Positions 12,501 through 22,640 of a DNA stretch of 64,000 nt are shown piece after piece (position 1 is the stretch's first letter; the number at the start of each line of letters is the position of its first letter). A program made the translations under genes and the position numbers. Location of the stretch: contig SSNP01000051.1 in assembly GCA_006937955.1 (NCBI GenBank), positions 513,085-577,084 on the forward strand, in the 5' to 3' direction. Source of the stretch: Pachypanchax playfairii. Lineage: Eukaryota; Chordata; Actinopteri; Cyprinodontiformes; Aplocheilidae. The notes below the pieces were generated by a model that made no database searches, was not told the DNA's origin, and saw nothing but the letters and a program-made list of their open reading frames with translations.

Positions 12501-15500
12501 AAATAAAATAATTATAGTTTATTATTTGTGTTTTTCCCCTTTTGTTTTAGTCTTTAAAAGAAAATGTACCGATAAGGGTACAGATTAAGTACCTGATCGT
12601 TAAGAGTAATAGTATTGATAAATCCTTAATGATACCCATACCTAATGTCACTTCTGCAAGCGCACTTTAAGTTTTGAAAAATAATTTTAAATAAAACTTG
12701 GAAGAATAGCTGACAACTGTTTGCTCATTTTAAGGTCTTTCATATTTTATAACACACTATTGATATAATGGTTTACAGACACAAAAGTGTAATTTATTAG
12801 GATACTCGATTAATCGATAAAATATTCGATAGAATACTTGATTACAAAAATATTCGATAGCTGCAGCCCGACTCTTCAGTATTAAATGTTGTATAAATCT
12901 GAAACTTCCTTTGAACTCAAGCGGTCTGAAAACATTCCTGCACGTCCTGCAACTCTTATCTGTTTTTTTCCTCTGATGACAACACGAGCTTCACGTTACA
13001 GAGTTAATGTCAGCTTTAAATTGTTTTCTTCTCCTTCACATTCCATCATGCTGGATTCGACCTCGTTAACCCGAGCAGCAAACGTAACGTTCTGCACGTT
13101 GTAACCGAAGCTGATGTATTTATGTCAAGAAGTTTAAATTCCAGTGACCTGGTGACGTCTGCGCTACAACAAATAAACAAACTCAAGGAGGCAATCTCTT
13201 CTACACGGAAGTTCTGGAAAGTCAGATCTTTATCGACTAGTCAAAAAGTACCTCAAGATTTCATGTACTGTGTCTCAACCTATAAATGGCCTATTCACGG
13301 TAAAAGATTCTTCTGGTTTTACCAGTGAGGAGCAACGATAAACAACCTGTAACACACCGATACAAGGGAAGAGATACAGACATTACAGCTAATCATCATC
13401 ATCATCATTATTATCTTACATATTTCAATACTACAGTTCTTCCATTTAAAATGAGCTGCAGCAGGATGTAAACGAGAAAACTCAGATTTACTGTTCAACT
13501 AAAAACAACACGAGTGACACTTAACAGCTTGATATTCACATTGAATCTTTCTTTACATTGTCAATCTGTTTATAACTGACAACCTCAGACTGATACCTGG
13601 ACTGTCTGAGCTGGAACATCAGCATCAGTCCAACGAGCAGCAGATGAAGCTCCTCTGCATTAAACATCCTACAGATGTTTCAAACAGCAAACTGAGTCTT
13701 AACTCCATCAAACTTCTACATGGAAAACGTGTTGTTGATAGAACAAATAAATGCCTTGCAATGATGCATTCAGGGACAGGAAGAAACCGGATTTTTAAGT
13801 TCCAGATCAGCTGATCACTGATTGTTGTCCGATATGGATCACAACTTAGTTGTTTAGTGCATCTCTAAAATGAATATTTAAGTGACAAACTGTTTTATTT
13901 TCTTTTTTACATTTCCAGTTTTGCCAGAAAAAGCAAAATGCTTCTGGTTTAACGAGAGTCCAGATCTCAGGTGTGAGCAGGAGGGAAAGCTCATGCATGC
14001 AGAGTTAAAACACTGTGCAGAGAGAACCACCTGTAAGGAGACATGACGTGCAGCCAAAACATTCCAGGTAAAACTCCAAATTTAAAGTTTCCATTAAAAA
14101 GTGGAAACAACAAAGTAAATAAATCTTTAACAGGAAGTGATTCCCGTCTACTCAGAAACAGATCAGGAGTTTGTCCTTGTGACATAACAGTTTCTTTACT
14201 GGTGTCATTAAAGATAGAAAAAGTTAGTTGTATAAAGATTCGCATGGTTTTAGAATGATTTCCTGTTAAGTCTTTTACCTCCATGCCAAGCCGGATGTCC
14301 TCCAGAACTCCGTCCACAACGTGGATGCCTACGTCCTCCTGGTAGGCCACCAGGCCAGCCAGCAGGTTCGCCACACAGTGGATGCTGTTGTACTTGACGT
14401 TCCAGATGTTGATCATGCAGCAGATTAGGTAGCTTTTCACCTCTGGATCCTGCCAGGGCAGCTTACGCATCTGCCTCAGAACCTTCTCTGTGGTCACTTT
14501 GGACAGATCCTTGTAAAGCAGTTTTCTGATGTACTCCTGAAGAGGGGGCCTTTTCTTCTTCACTGTCTTCTCCATCGGTGGAGGGTTGCAGTAGTAGTAG
14601 GCGTTCTCCACCATGGTCACATAGCGGGCATCCAGATGTTGTGCCTGCTTTTTACGCATCATTTGTTCCTAAAGCGGAAATAAAATACAAATGTCAGCTG
14701 GTTTTAAAATGTGTTTATGTGGACTAAAGATGCTGGATTAAAGTTAATCCAATGAGCTGGTTTCCTATTTGTCATGTAAAGTACTGTGCAAAAGTCTTGA
14801 TCCAGCCTCATTTCTTTACGTTTTAGTTCCAAGCAGCTGCTTTTTTGTAATCCGTTTGTAATCAGTGGTTCTCCAGACTTTCGGAAGGTCTTTCAGTGTT
14901 CTTTTTTGGCTGCTTGTTCATTCTTTTCTCTTGACCATGTTGTGTGTGTGTGTGTGTGTGTGTGGGTTTGTATTTCTGACCTCCTGAGGACCAGTTTCCT
15001 GACTTTTACTATCTTTCTGGGGTCTGAGGGTTCTTGTGGGGACCGAAGCCTGGTCCCCATGGGGGGGACTCCCCTTTTTAGGGTTAGGGGTTAGGTTTAT
15101 AGGTATGGTGTGAATAGAGTTTTAGTTAGTCTTAGGGTTAGTTATAGATCAGTAATGGTTAAGGTTAGGAAAAGGGTTTGGGTTAGGTATAAATCTAGTT
15201 ACTAAATCAATGGAAGTCAATGGACGGTCCCCATAAGGATACCAAAACACACTTGTGTGTGTGTGTGTTAGAAAATCAGTACAATGAGGACAAAAGAAGA
15301 AAAGTCTGTTCTAAAACACCATCTATGGAAAATAAACAACATCTGAGCATCGTGTTTTTATAAAATGTTAAATGAAAGATGGATTTTTGACTCGTCCCGT
15401 TTGAACTGACGGAGCGTGACGATTCTCACTGACCAGCAGGACGCTCGTACGCAGGTGAGAGTCAGGTGATCTGAACAGGAAGCGGCCGCAGGTCTCCAGC

Positions 15501-18500
15501 AGTGTACACGCCATCTCAATGTGGTGATGGGTGAAATCAGACAGCAGCATCTGAACAAACAGAATGACACGGTTACACAGTTACACTCAGTTTAAAGGTG
15601 GATTTACTCAATAAATTATAAAAATCGAGAGAAAGGTTAGAAAAACATCTGATGATTCTGAGTTTTATTCAAATCCATCTAATGTTCATGAGATATTGTG
15701 TGATGTCATCAGTCAAGCTTAGTGTTTGTTTATAAACCTTTCAGGAAACAACATACAAGCTATTGAAAAATTCATACTGATCATCTAAGAGACAACGTGG
15801 CCTCAGATCTCAGACAGACTCACCTTCAGACACTGAAGAGTGTCTGTCTTTGAGAACATCTTAAACTTTGCCAGTTCCCCGATAAATCTGACCGTTTTGT
15901 TTTTAGTCTCGATGTTGATCTGGTCCTTCTTTCGAATCTGAAAACACAAATTATACCGTTAATAAAAAGAGATAACAGATCCACATGATCCAGATGTATC
16001 CCCTTAAAACATCTCTTTATAGGGGGCAGAAGTTATTTTTCATTTATTTATTATTTAATCTGCTTGATCCTGTAACTAGTTTGATCTAAAAGATAAAGAA
16101 CCTACATGAAATCTGAAGTCTCCCTTCAGCATGGAGCAGAGATCCTCAGCCACATCTGACATGCAGGGATGCAGAGTCGCCACCAGGCGAGAATAAAACG
16201 GCAGAAGATCCAACCTGCAAAATGAGTCACTCGTCTTCAAAACAAAACTCGACATGATAGCACCTCTTTGTGGTGCTTCCAGGTATCGAACTTGTCTTCA
16301 TACTCTGCTAATAATCAGTAAGCCTAATAAGAACTGAATGAGTCTTTAATCTCCTGAAACCCCGGCGTTTTCACTTCATCTTATCTGTGTAAAAGAGAAA
16401 CATGTTGCTCTTGTTTTTATCAGTGAACATGTGAACAGCTCTACCTCTGCCTGGGAACAGTGAACAGGGCCCGTACGAGTTTCCTCCGATTAGATTTGGT
16501 GTTCATGTTCATGCAGAAGTCCATGGCAGCCTGAAAGAATCAACAGTATGTGTAAATGTAAACTTTTACACCTGGAGTTAGTTATTTGTGTTACATTTTA
16601 TAGCAGAGATTGGATGGAAACAGTCTTCACCTTGTCAATAAGGTCTCTGTTAACACAGTTGGGCAGCTGCTGGATGAAGGCGTCTACGATCAGCTTCAAG
16701 TGTGACCCTGTGTTGGCCTCCTCGTCCTCTTGTTCTGAACAAACACAAACAAGCTGAATAAACGACTCTAACCTTAAGTAAAGGAGGCTGTTTGGCTCTT
16801 TTATTTAAGTTATTTTAACAAGAAATAAACGTTTTATGACACAAATTTCCAGAAGTTGATGAGAAAATAAACTAGATAAACTGCAGGATGCTTCAGGTAG
16901 GAAGAAGCTTTTAAAAAAAGACTTGAATAATGTTGAAGATTTAGAGGTCATCTCTTCATATAACAATACCAGAACACTCCAAATTTAGAATTTTATATCA
17001 TTGAAAATAAAACAAGATTTGCAGGTTATTTTCACAGTTAGTTGACTATGTGACAATCTCATAATTTCTATAATAAATATTTTATCACTTAAAGGTGCAA
17101 CTTATCAACCTGCTTATTAAATAAACTAGTTTTAATACTTTCAGTCAGTTAGTTTCAGTCTGTGGTTTCAGATGGAACATCCTGCTGACAGGGAACGTTC
17201 CTCATGTTCCTTCTGCTACATGTTGATGAACATCATGAATAAATCTGACCTCCTGGAGTCAGACCGAGCAGATCACCTGCAGATAACAGGTTTTATATCC
17301 CCTCAGTGGTTTCGTAGGTTTTTTTGTGACTGAGCTTTGCTTGTGAGATCTTTATTGAGTCATCTTGTGTTGTTATCTGGTCGTCATGGTAACTGTTACA
17401 ACTTCTCAGTGGTTGTAGGTGACAGAACCAATGAGAGGTGAGTTTAAATTGATGTGAGATTTAGCAGACAGTCTCCTCCAACTTTCTACCCAGAGATACA
17501 GATTCTAAGAGAATGTGATTAAATTCATTCTTTATTCTTCATTATTTTTCATTAATAACCCACACGAGTGGTACTGTGTTTAAAATTAAAATCAATTTAT
17601 ATGAAAAAAAAAAACAACTATATCCAAATATAAGGTTCTAAAACATATTCCAAGTGAACATCCTTTTTGCCCACAGGTACTCAGGGTGATTCATGGACAA
17701 TTTTCTTTCACTGAATAGCAGGAAAATGTATCAGAGATCTTATTGTGATACAAAGATGTGATACCCTGTTCATCCATCAGCTTTTTAGCCAGCTCTTCAT
17801 TCTCCACTTCATCTGCTCCCTCCAGTTCCAGAGGCTCGTCTGTGATGTCGAGAGCTTCGAGTTCCAGCTCCAGTTCCTCTGTGGTGCTTGCCACATCTTT
17901 TCCCTCTCTGGCATCTGACAACAACACAAGTTAAAATAAAATGTTGCTTCTTACTATATCTTTATTTGCCTTTAGTTCCTTAAGTTTTACCTTTAGCATC
18001 ATCCTTGTCTTTACTCAGGCTGCTCTTTTCATTGTCCTTGAAGAGGATGGCAGGAACGAAGGCCTTAAGGTCGACCATGTTCTCATAGAAGTTTCGAGCA
18101 TCTTCATCCTCCCAGATTCCCCCCTCGAGTTCGTACTCTCCAGGTTTACCAGGAGTAAAGATATCAATGCCGGGACCGTGTTCTGAGAATAGAGAGAAAA
18201 CAGCACGTTAAGAGGCGTTTAGTTTCACATTAAATGACTGTTTGAACCATCATCACACCTTCCTGTACAGTCTTATCCTGTGGCAGTTCTGGCATGTTTT
18301 CATCCAACAGGTCAGCCAGCGTTTGAGTGTTGGCCAGCAGCTTCTGGTACGAAGTAGCAAACTCTTCATACTGTTTGTGTCTGTCCTCACTCAGCTCCCC
18401 TTTGGAATGTAAAATACGACTGAAAAAGAAAAGATTTCAGCTAAATGTCAGACTAAACGACATAAATGACCAAGAAGCTCTGTGAAAAACAAATTGCCAA

Positions 18501-20613
18501 ATCACCGGTTCTGTCTCTCGATGTTCTGCAGCTCCCGGTGGTCCTTCTTCAGGTGCTTGGTGAGGGATGTGAAGTATTCCCTCAGGAGGTTCTGGAATGG
18601 CTGCTGTTTCTCTGCACTAATTATTTCACTTGGAGGGAAGGTCAAGCTGAACTTCTCTGCTGCCAGCTTCACCTTTCGGGGCACCAGACCGGCGATGTCA
18701 TCACCACAGTGTTTACAGAAGCTGATCACCACTGACACGTGTGTGTGTGTCTCCCGGTCTGTTCCAATTATGTTCTTCAACTGCTCATAAATGAGCGAGA
18801 GGCCCTCTTTGTCAGTGAAGAGGCCAACAATCGTAAGCTCAGCAATAAAGCGCAGGTCTGTGCGCAGTTTGCTTACGTTGGGCGCTTTGTCTTCCTTCCT
18901 GGCCTCAAAGTGTTTCTTCCACGCCTGCAGCAGTAACGGAGCGAACTCAGAGTAGCGTTGGTGAAACAGGGAGCACAGATGAACCGCGCAGCCGACATCA
19001 GAAATCTTCAGCTTGGCCTCCACAACAGAGCTCACGGCCTCGCCGATGTACTTGCTGAGGTTCAGGGAGGCAAAATCGTTGGAGAGCGCGTCTCGTTGCT
19101 GTTCAGTCAGCGTTCGCAGCTTCTTCACAAAAGCAGTGTTCTTTTTAAGGCTGGAATCAAGTCTGCTGAAGAAGGCGTCCTCAGGCCGGCCTTCATGAGC
19201 ATTCTGGTTCTTGCTGCGAAGTTCCTTTCTGGATTGATGGCGCTCCCAGGCTTCCTGATGCAGCTGATGCCCCTCCTCCTTTTCTCTACAGAAGTGGATG
19301 GAAAATGAAAATGTATGAAAGCAAGCTGAATGTAAGACAAGACACAAACTGAATAGGACAGAGAAAATGGCTGAAAATATATTAGTGCTTTAAAGAGGCC
19401 ATTTCATACACATTTCAGGACTTTGTGGTTATTTCTTAAGTATTAACCAGTAATATGAATGGTAAATGTAAATGTCCTGTATTTGTATAGCGCTTTTCTA
19501 GTCATTCAGACCACTCAAAGCGCTTTCACACTACAAGGTTTTACATTCACCCATTCACACAACCCGATATGTAAACCGGGGGGAGAGGGTAGGGGCTAAC
19601 ACTCACACAACCCAATACGCAGATTGGGGGGCAACAAGGAGTTCAGTGTCTTGCCCAAGGACACTTCGACATGTGGCGGTGGAAGCCGGGATCGATCCAC
19701 CAACCTTCAAATTGGAGGACGACCGCTCTAACCACTGAGCCACAGCTAAAAAATCATCAGGAAACACTGATTAACAGACCTTTCAATCTGTCTGCACTAA
19801 AATTCGGGGGGTTCTGGCTCGTTTCGTCAGGCTTTGGCAGCAGCTCGTTCTTATTCATTGTTCGAATTTGCTGGACTCTGATTAGCTAACAAACTAGCCT
19901 ATTAGAGCAAGGTATACTGTTTCCTGCCCCGCAACACCAGACATTCTCTCTTCCTGTTTGCTACGTTATGCTACAGCTTTTAGCCAGCAGCATGCTAGGC
20001 GTGGTTTCAACTGTGGGAGCTGATGAATACTAACGAACAAAGGAGTTGTGACGAAACAGATACAGGCCGTTCGAACTCGGGAGAACTGGTGTTTTATCAC
20101 CACCTGCGTAGTTTGAGAGATTAAAACTGAAAGAGAAGTTGTTGACCTGTTTTCACACCCACTATGAAGGTAAGAACACCTGTGGAGCTAAAATATTCAA
20201 CAGAAACCTCAGAAAAACTGTGTTTAATGGAAGGACCTCTTTAACGCTGTCTGAAGGAGAAACACGCTAAGATTCAAATACAAAGCTCTGCTTCTGGCTT
20301 ACCAGACTCTAACACACACAGCTCCTACCTACCTTCACTCCTTCATCCAAACCTACATTCCCACGCGTCAGCTACGCTCAGCCGCTGAAAGACGCCTAGC
20401 GCTTCCACCACAACGTGGCATGAGATCATGTTCCAAACTCTTCTCCTCTGTTGTCCCCCGATGGTGGAATGACCTACCAAACTCGGTCCGATCCTCAGAG
20501 TCTGCAGCTACTTTTAAGAGAAGACTTAAGACTCACCTCTTTAAAGAACACTTTCAGTCTTAATGTAGGAGTGATTTATGATTTATGATATCGATTTGAG
20601 AATTTATCTCTCA

Positions 20614-20645
<32 letters not shown>

Positions 20646-20655
20646 NNNNNNNNNN

Positions 20656-20694
<39 letters not shown>

Positions 20695-21501
20695 GTACAG
20701 TGTACTGATACACTTGATGTATCAGCGTCGGAATTAAACTGGACTCCAAACTGTCCGCCTCCTTATATTTTTTTCCTTCTCTTTGAATTCTTGCTTGTAT
20801 GTTCTCTCAATGTAAGTCGCTTTGGATAAAAGCGTCTGCTAAATGACAGTAGTAGTAGTAGTAGTAGTAGATTCTGAGTTCAAAAAACCAAAGAGTTTAT
20901 CTTGGTGAACTTGATGTTTACTGTACTTTCCTGTTTACAGCTAAACCCTTGTTTCTGAAGAGACATTTTTCATTTGAATAACAGAAACATTTTGAAGCAG
21001 TTATGAACTTCTTTGACTCTCTCATCTAAAAATGTTTAAATCGTAACTTTGAGCTTTAAATCCATATAATTTTAAAGAAAAAGAAAAATTTTAGGAATAT
21101 TTATTTTGTGTGACAAAGTTTACTGTTATTTACTTGAGAAGAGCAGCTTCTTCCTCACGCTGCCGTTTGGCCTCCTCCTCTTGTATCTTCCTCTCTTGCT
21201 CCTCCTGCTGCCTCTTCTCATCCTCCTCTTTCTTCTTCTGCTCCTCCTCTGCTTTCTGTTTATCCTCCTCTTTCTTCTTTTGCTCCTTTTCCTCCTTCTT
21301 CTTCTTCTCCTCCTCTAGACGCTTTCTCTTTTCCTCCTTGCCGCTGTCTTTTTTAACGGTCATTTTGACATCGTCTTTCACTTTGTCTCGAGCCAACGCT
21401 GGCCTCCTGTCAGCATCTCTGTCCTTTTCCTTTTCTTTGTTACTGACGGGGCAGACGTCTTTATCATCCATGTTTACAGAGTGCTTGTTTTCAGCAGGCA
21501 T
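3572..21501 (-). CDS. UPF2: UPF2, regulator of nonsense transcripts 2 (20 coding exons)
   Basis: UPF2 is the cytoplasmic adaptor of nonsense-mediated mRNA decay; it bridges UPF3 on the exon-junction complex to the helicase UPF1. Coding exons (plus coordinates, 5' to 3' on minus): 21134-21501, 18506-19285, 18259-18419, 17991-18182, 17765-17914, 16631-16734, 16445-16530, 16106-16214, 15824-15937, 15434-15550, 14279-14668, 11713-11988, 11441-11624, 7938-8092, 7598-7702, 7419-7517, 7169-7342, 4442-4583, 4080-4200, 3572-3581. They sum to 3837 bases, 1278 residues plus stop; human UPF2 has 1272. Reading order: Lys/Glu-rich N-terminus (1-123), first MIF4G (about 165-435), second MIF4G (about 570-760), third MIF4G, the UPF3-binding one (about 775-990), acidic linker (about 1010-1097), UPF1-binding C-terminus (about 1100-1235), basic GGRRR end. 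All junctions keep frame and match the vertebrate protein. All donors are GT except one apparent GC. The gene looks functional. Confidence 0.97.
3699..3900. repeat. 18-bp minisatellite in the last UPF2 intron
   Basis: About ten tandem copies of the unit CTTCCTGTCTGTCTCACG, with the last base or two varying (CG or CA) and a few C/T changes. It lies in the final UPF2 intron, between the 4080 donor and the 3582 acceptor. Because 18 is a multiple of three, every frame stays open and produces repetitive pseudo-proteins; none is credible. Confidence 0.93.
3990..4050. repeat. TG/CA-rich alternating purine-pyrimidine tract
   Basis: Runs of GTGTGTGCATGCATGTGC with alternating purine and pyrimidine, just upstream of the UPF2 donor at 4080 in plus coordinates. 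A simple low-complexity repeat. Confidence 0.8.
4584..7168. other. UPF2 intron (2.6 kb), nothing recognised
   Basis: The intron lies between the exon ending KGNKQQ (7169) and the exon starting YKILNV (4583). The protein is continuous across it compared with the family, so no exon is missing here. I see no transposon ends or RNA gene. Confidence 0.6.
9195..10268. mobile_element. MITE-like element with AAGCYRTAGTGCGTAACTT ends
   Basis: The left end reads TTAAAGCTGTAGTGCGTAACTT. The right end, reverse-complemented, reads TTAAAGCCATAGTGCGTAACTT. The two imperfect inverted termini are about 1.07 kb apart and both abut TA. There is no transposase frame. It sits in the UPF2 intron 8093-11440. This fits a non-autonomous DNA transposon with a TA (or TTAA) target; the family is not assigned. 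Confidence 0.78.
11707..11712 (-). other. UPF2: Non-canonical GC splice donor in UPF2
   Basis: After the codon pair TTC CAG (ending at 11713) the minus strand reads GCACGT instead of GT. The next exon starts at 11624 with AGG TAC after TCTGCAG. Joining there gives YFQRYIWWKK, matching the conserved vertebrate sequence. No nearby GT preserves both the frame and the protein: using the GT four bases later adds GCAC and shifts frame. GC-AG introns are a known minor class spliced by the major spliceosome. RNA evidence would settle whether the donor base is real or a sequencing error. Confidence 0.82.
12120..12875. repeat. Decayed repeat with hAT-like terminus, in a UPF2 intron
   Basis: The segment ends in ATTCGATAGCTGCAGCCC, preceded by repeated ATTAATCGATAAAATATTCG motifs. 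That is the usual look of teleost hAT non-autonomous termini. The left part contains ACCGATAAGGGTACAG and GATACCCATACCTA, which may be a second relic. I cannot define both ends, so the limits are approximate. Confidence 0.4.
14942..15272 (+). repeat. (GT)n-bounded interspersed repeat, copy 1
   Basis: A unit of about 290 bp that begins in a (GT)n run, continues TTTGTATTTCTGACCTCCTG, contains many GGTTAGG motifs, and ends CCCCATAAGGATACCAAAAC followed by another (GT)n run. A near-identical copy in the same orientation lies at 39695-40050. There is no coding potential. It lies in the UPF2 intron between 14669 and 15433. Confidence 0.85.
16735..17764. other. UPF2 intron, nothing recognised
   Basis: AT-rich intron between the exon ending LMDEQ and the exon starting EQEDEEANTG. 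I see no repeat ends and no exon is missing from the protein. Confidence 0.55.
19393..20241 (+). mobile_element. AAGAGG MITE copy A, with a nested SINE
   Basis: Starts TA|AAGAGGCCATTTCAT and ends AATGGAAGGACCTCTT|TA. It shares its interior (ACTTTGTGGTTATTTCTTAA, the CAGCAGCATGCTAG region, ACGAACAAAGGAGTTGTGA, CACTATGAAGGTAAGAACAC) with copies at 32832, 35222 and 53144. A tRNA-type SINE (19460-19746) interrupts it after AGTAATATGAA. It lies in the first UPF2 intron after the start exon. No transposase is encoded, so it is non-autonomous. Confidence 0.9.
19460..19746 (-). mobile_element. tRNA-derived SINE (minus orientation) nested in MITE copy A
   Basis: Reverse-complemented, it reads GTGGCTCAGTGGTTAGAGCG (box A-like), then GTTGGTGGATCGATCCCGGC (box B-like), then a tail AAGCGCTTTGAGTGGTCTGA, AGCGCTATACAAATACAGGA, ending in ACATTTACCA. 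This is the layout of cichlid-type and related teleost tRNA SINEs. A second copy on the plus strand is at 48424-48712. Insertion removed or obscured about ten bases of the host MITE. Confidence 0.88.
20285..20870 (+). pseudogene. L2-like LINE 3' end (reverse-transcriptase C-terminus plus tail)
   Basis: In one frame from about 20288 to the stop at 20561-20563 it encodes the end of a non-LTR retrotransposon polyprotein, including YIPTRQLRSA, FSSVVPRWWNDLPNSVR and AATFKRRLKTHLFK, which are typical of L2-type elements. After a poly-A run with an assembly gap come AATGTAAGTCGCTTTGG, ATAAAAGCGTCTGCTAAATG and a short (AGT)n tail, as in teleost LINE and SINE 3' ends. A reverse-orientation partial copy is at 29121-29291. 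Confidence 0.83.
20614..20689. repeat. Poly-A run broken by a 10-N assembly gap
   Basis: About 32 A, then ten N at 20646-20655, then about 34 A. The N block is a gap placeholder of arbitrary length in a homopolymer. The true length of the run, and anything lost in it, is unknown. It lies in a UPF2 intron and does not affect coding exons. Confidence 0.97.
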
Positions 21502-21502
21502 A
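21134..21502 (-). CDS. UPF2: UPF2 first coding exon (start exon)
   Basis: The start codon is at 21501-21499, one base after a CTTCAG acceptor, so at least one non-coding exon must lie upstream. The product begins MPAENKHSVNMDDKD, matching vertebrate UPF2 N-termini, and continues into a long Lys/Glu/Arg-rich segment predicted to be a charged helix or coiled coil. The exon ends AA|GTAAAT. The split Lys codon is completed by the first base of the next exon (19285), giving ALLKEKEEGHQL as in relatives. The Glu/Lys repeats make the opposite strand look like a Ser/Phe-rich frame, which is not a gene. Confidence 0.93.
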
Positions 21503-22380
21503 CTGAAGACAGACAAAAAGAAAAGGTTTTTATTAAACAAACTAATGGCTGTTCAGTGGGCATTCAGATTCTATAAAAAGTATTTTAACCACCAGTATGA
21601 ACATATTTTAACTTCCCTTCTTAAGTGTGAAACATTTCTAAAGAATCAGAACTGACTCTAAATAATTAAAATAACTTAGTTCTGATACAATCATGAAAAT
21701 GTACACCCTCTTCCAGTTTTAGGGTTTTACGTATTAGGACAAAATTTCAGACCTTTACCAGGTTTTTAAATTGTTCTAATCTAACCTGAAGTTTACACAA
21801 ACAGGCACCTATTATTATTTGTAAACCTAGGTCCACATGATGATCCAACAGCTTGTAGAATCATCTTCAGCATCAATAACCCCTGGTATTATCTTCTGTA
21901 CAAGCTTATTGGTATCTCGTGTGATTCTGGAGGAATTCTAACCATGTTGCTTCAGATCATTTTGATTTGCATCTGTTCAGCTCTCTGAAAGTCCCTCCAC
22001 AGTGTTACAATCAGGTTGAGGTCTGAACTTGCCTGATTTATGGGCTAAAAGAATTCCAGCTCATTCCTTCTCAGTATTATGATAACACCCACCTATATGC
22101 TCCAGACCAGGGAACTGTCACAACCAGGGCTCTAAATTAACACCGCCAAATGCAGGTTAAAATGATCACAACTCCTAGTTTTATAAAGGTGGTCACAATG
22201 ATGATGATCGGTACATCAGATACATTTGATCAATGGTACTTTGCTGATACTTTCCTTCTTATATGAAATGGAAGCAGCTTGGACACACTTAGTCTTTTAT
22301 ATCTAGTTTTTCCATATTGGTCCTGTTTGTTTCTTTAATAATTATATTTTGGATAGTTTCCTGTTCTTAGCTTTATGGGA
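21503..22380. other. UPF2 5' region, no coding exon seen
   Basis: Upstream of the UPF2 start exon on the minus strand. The 21700-22100 stretch has the feel of an old repeat (CAGGTTGAGGTCTGAACTT), but I cannot define its ends. Confidence 0.4.
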
Positions 22381-22384
22381 ACAG

Positions 22385-22640
22385 TTTTGGGGTGGAATAT
22401 GTCCACACATCCAGGTTCTTAAAAACAGTTTGGTGTGGAGGAACTTGACAGAACATCTTTGGGAATTAATTAGAGCGGAAGTAGTCAGTCTACCTTGTTG
22501 TCCAACACCTGTCCTCATCAACCTAATAAAAGCACTACTGAAAGAATGTTCCAGAACTTCTATAAACAACTTCCTGATCCCTGTAGAAATCTTTCTCAGA
22601 AATGATACAGATTTCTGGAGGTTTTTTAATAATGAAGTGA
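22385..22640 (+). pseudogene. Decayed Tc1/mariner transposase 3' fragment
   Basis: The plus strand carries eroded but recognisable Tc1 C-terminal coding sequence: GTTTGGTGTGGAGGAACTTG, then ACATCTTTGGGAATTAATTA for the HLWDEL region, then GAAAGAATGTTCCAGAACTT for the EEW segment. Several stops and small deletions break the frame, and no ends are preserved. It is much older than the Tc1-type element at 16-791 and lies upstream of UPF2. Confidence 0.75.

Noticed and set aside
15080..15185. Interstitial telomere repeat (GGTTAG-like strings)
   Set aside because: The motifs are irregular and occur identically in the second copy at 39840-39955, so they belong to the interspersed repeat, not to a telomere fusion.
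21110..21655. Long Ser/Phe/Leu-rich plus-strand frames
   Set aside because: They are the complement of the Lys/Glu-rich UPF2 start exon. Runs of TTC and CTC arise from GAA and GAG codons on the real strand.
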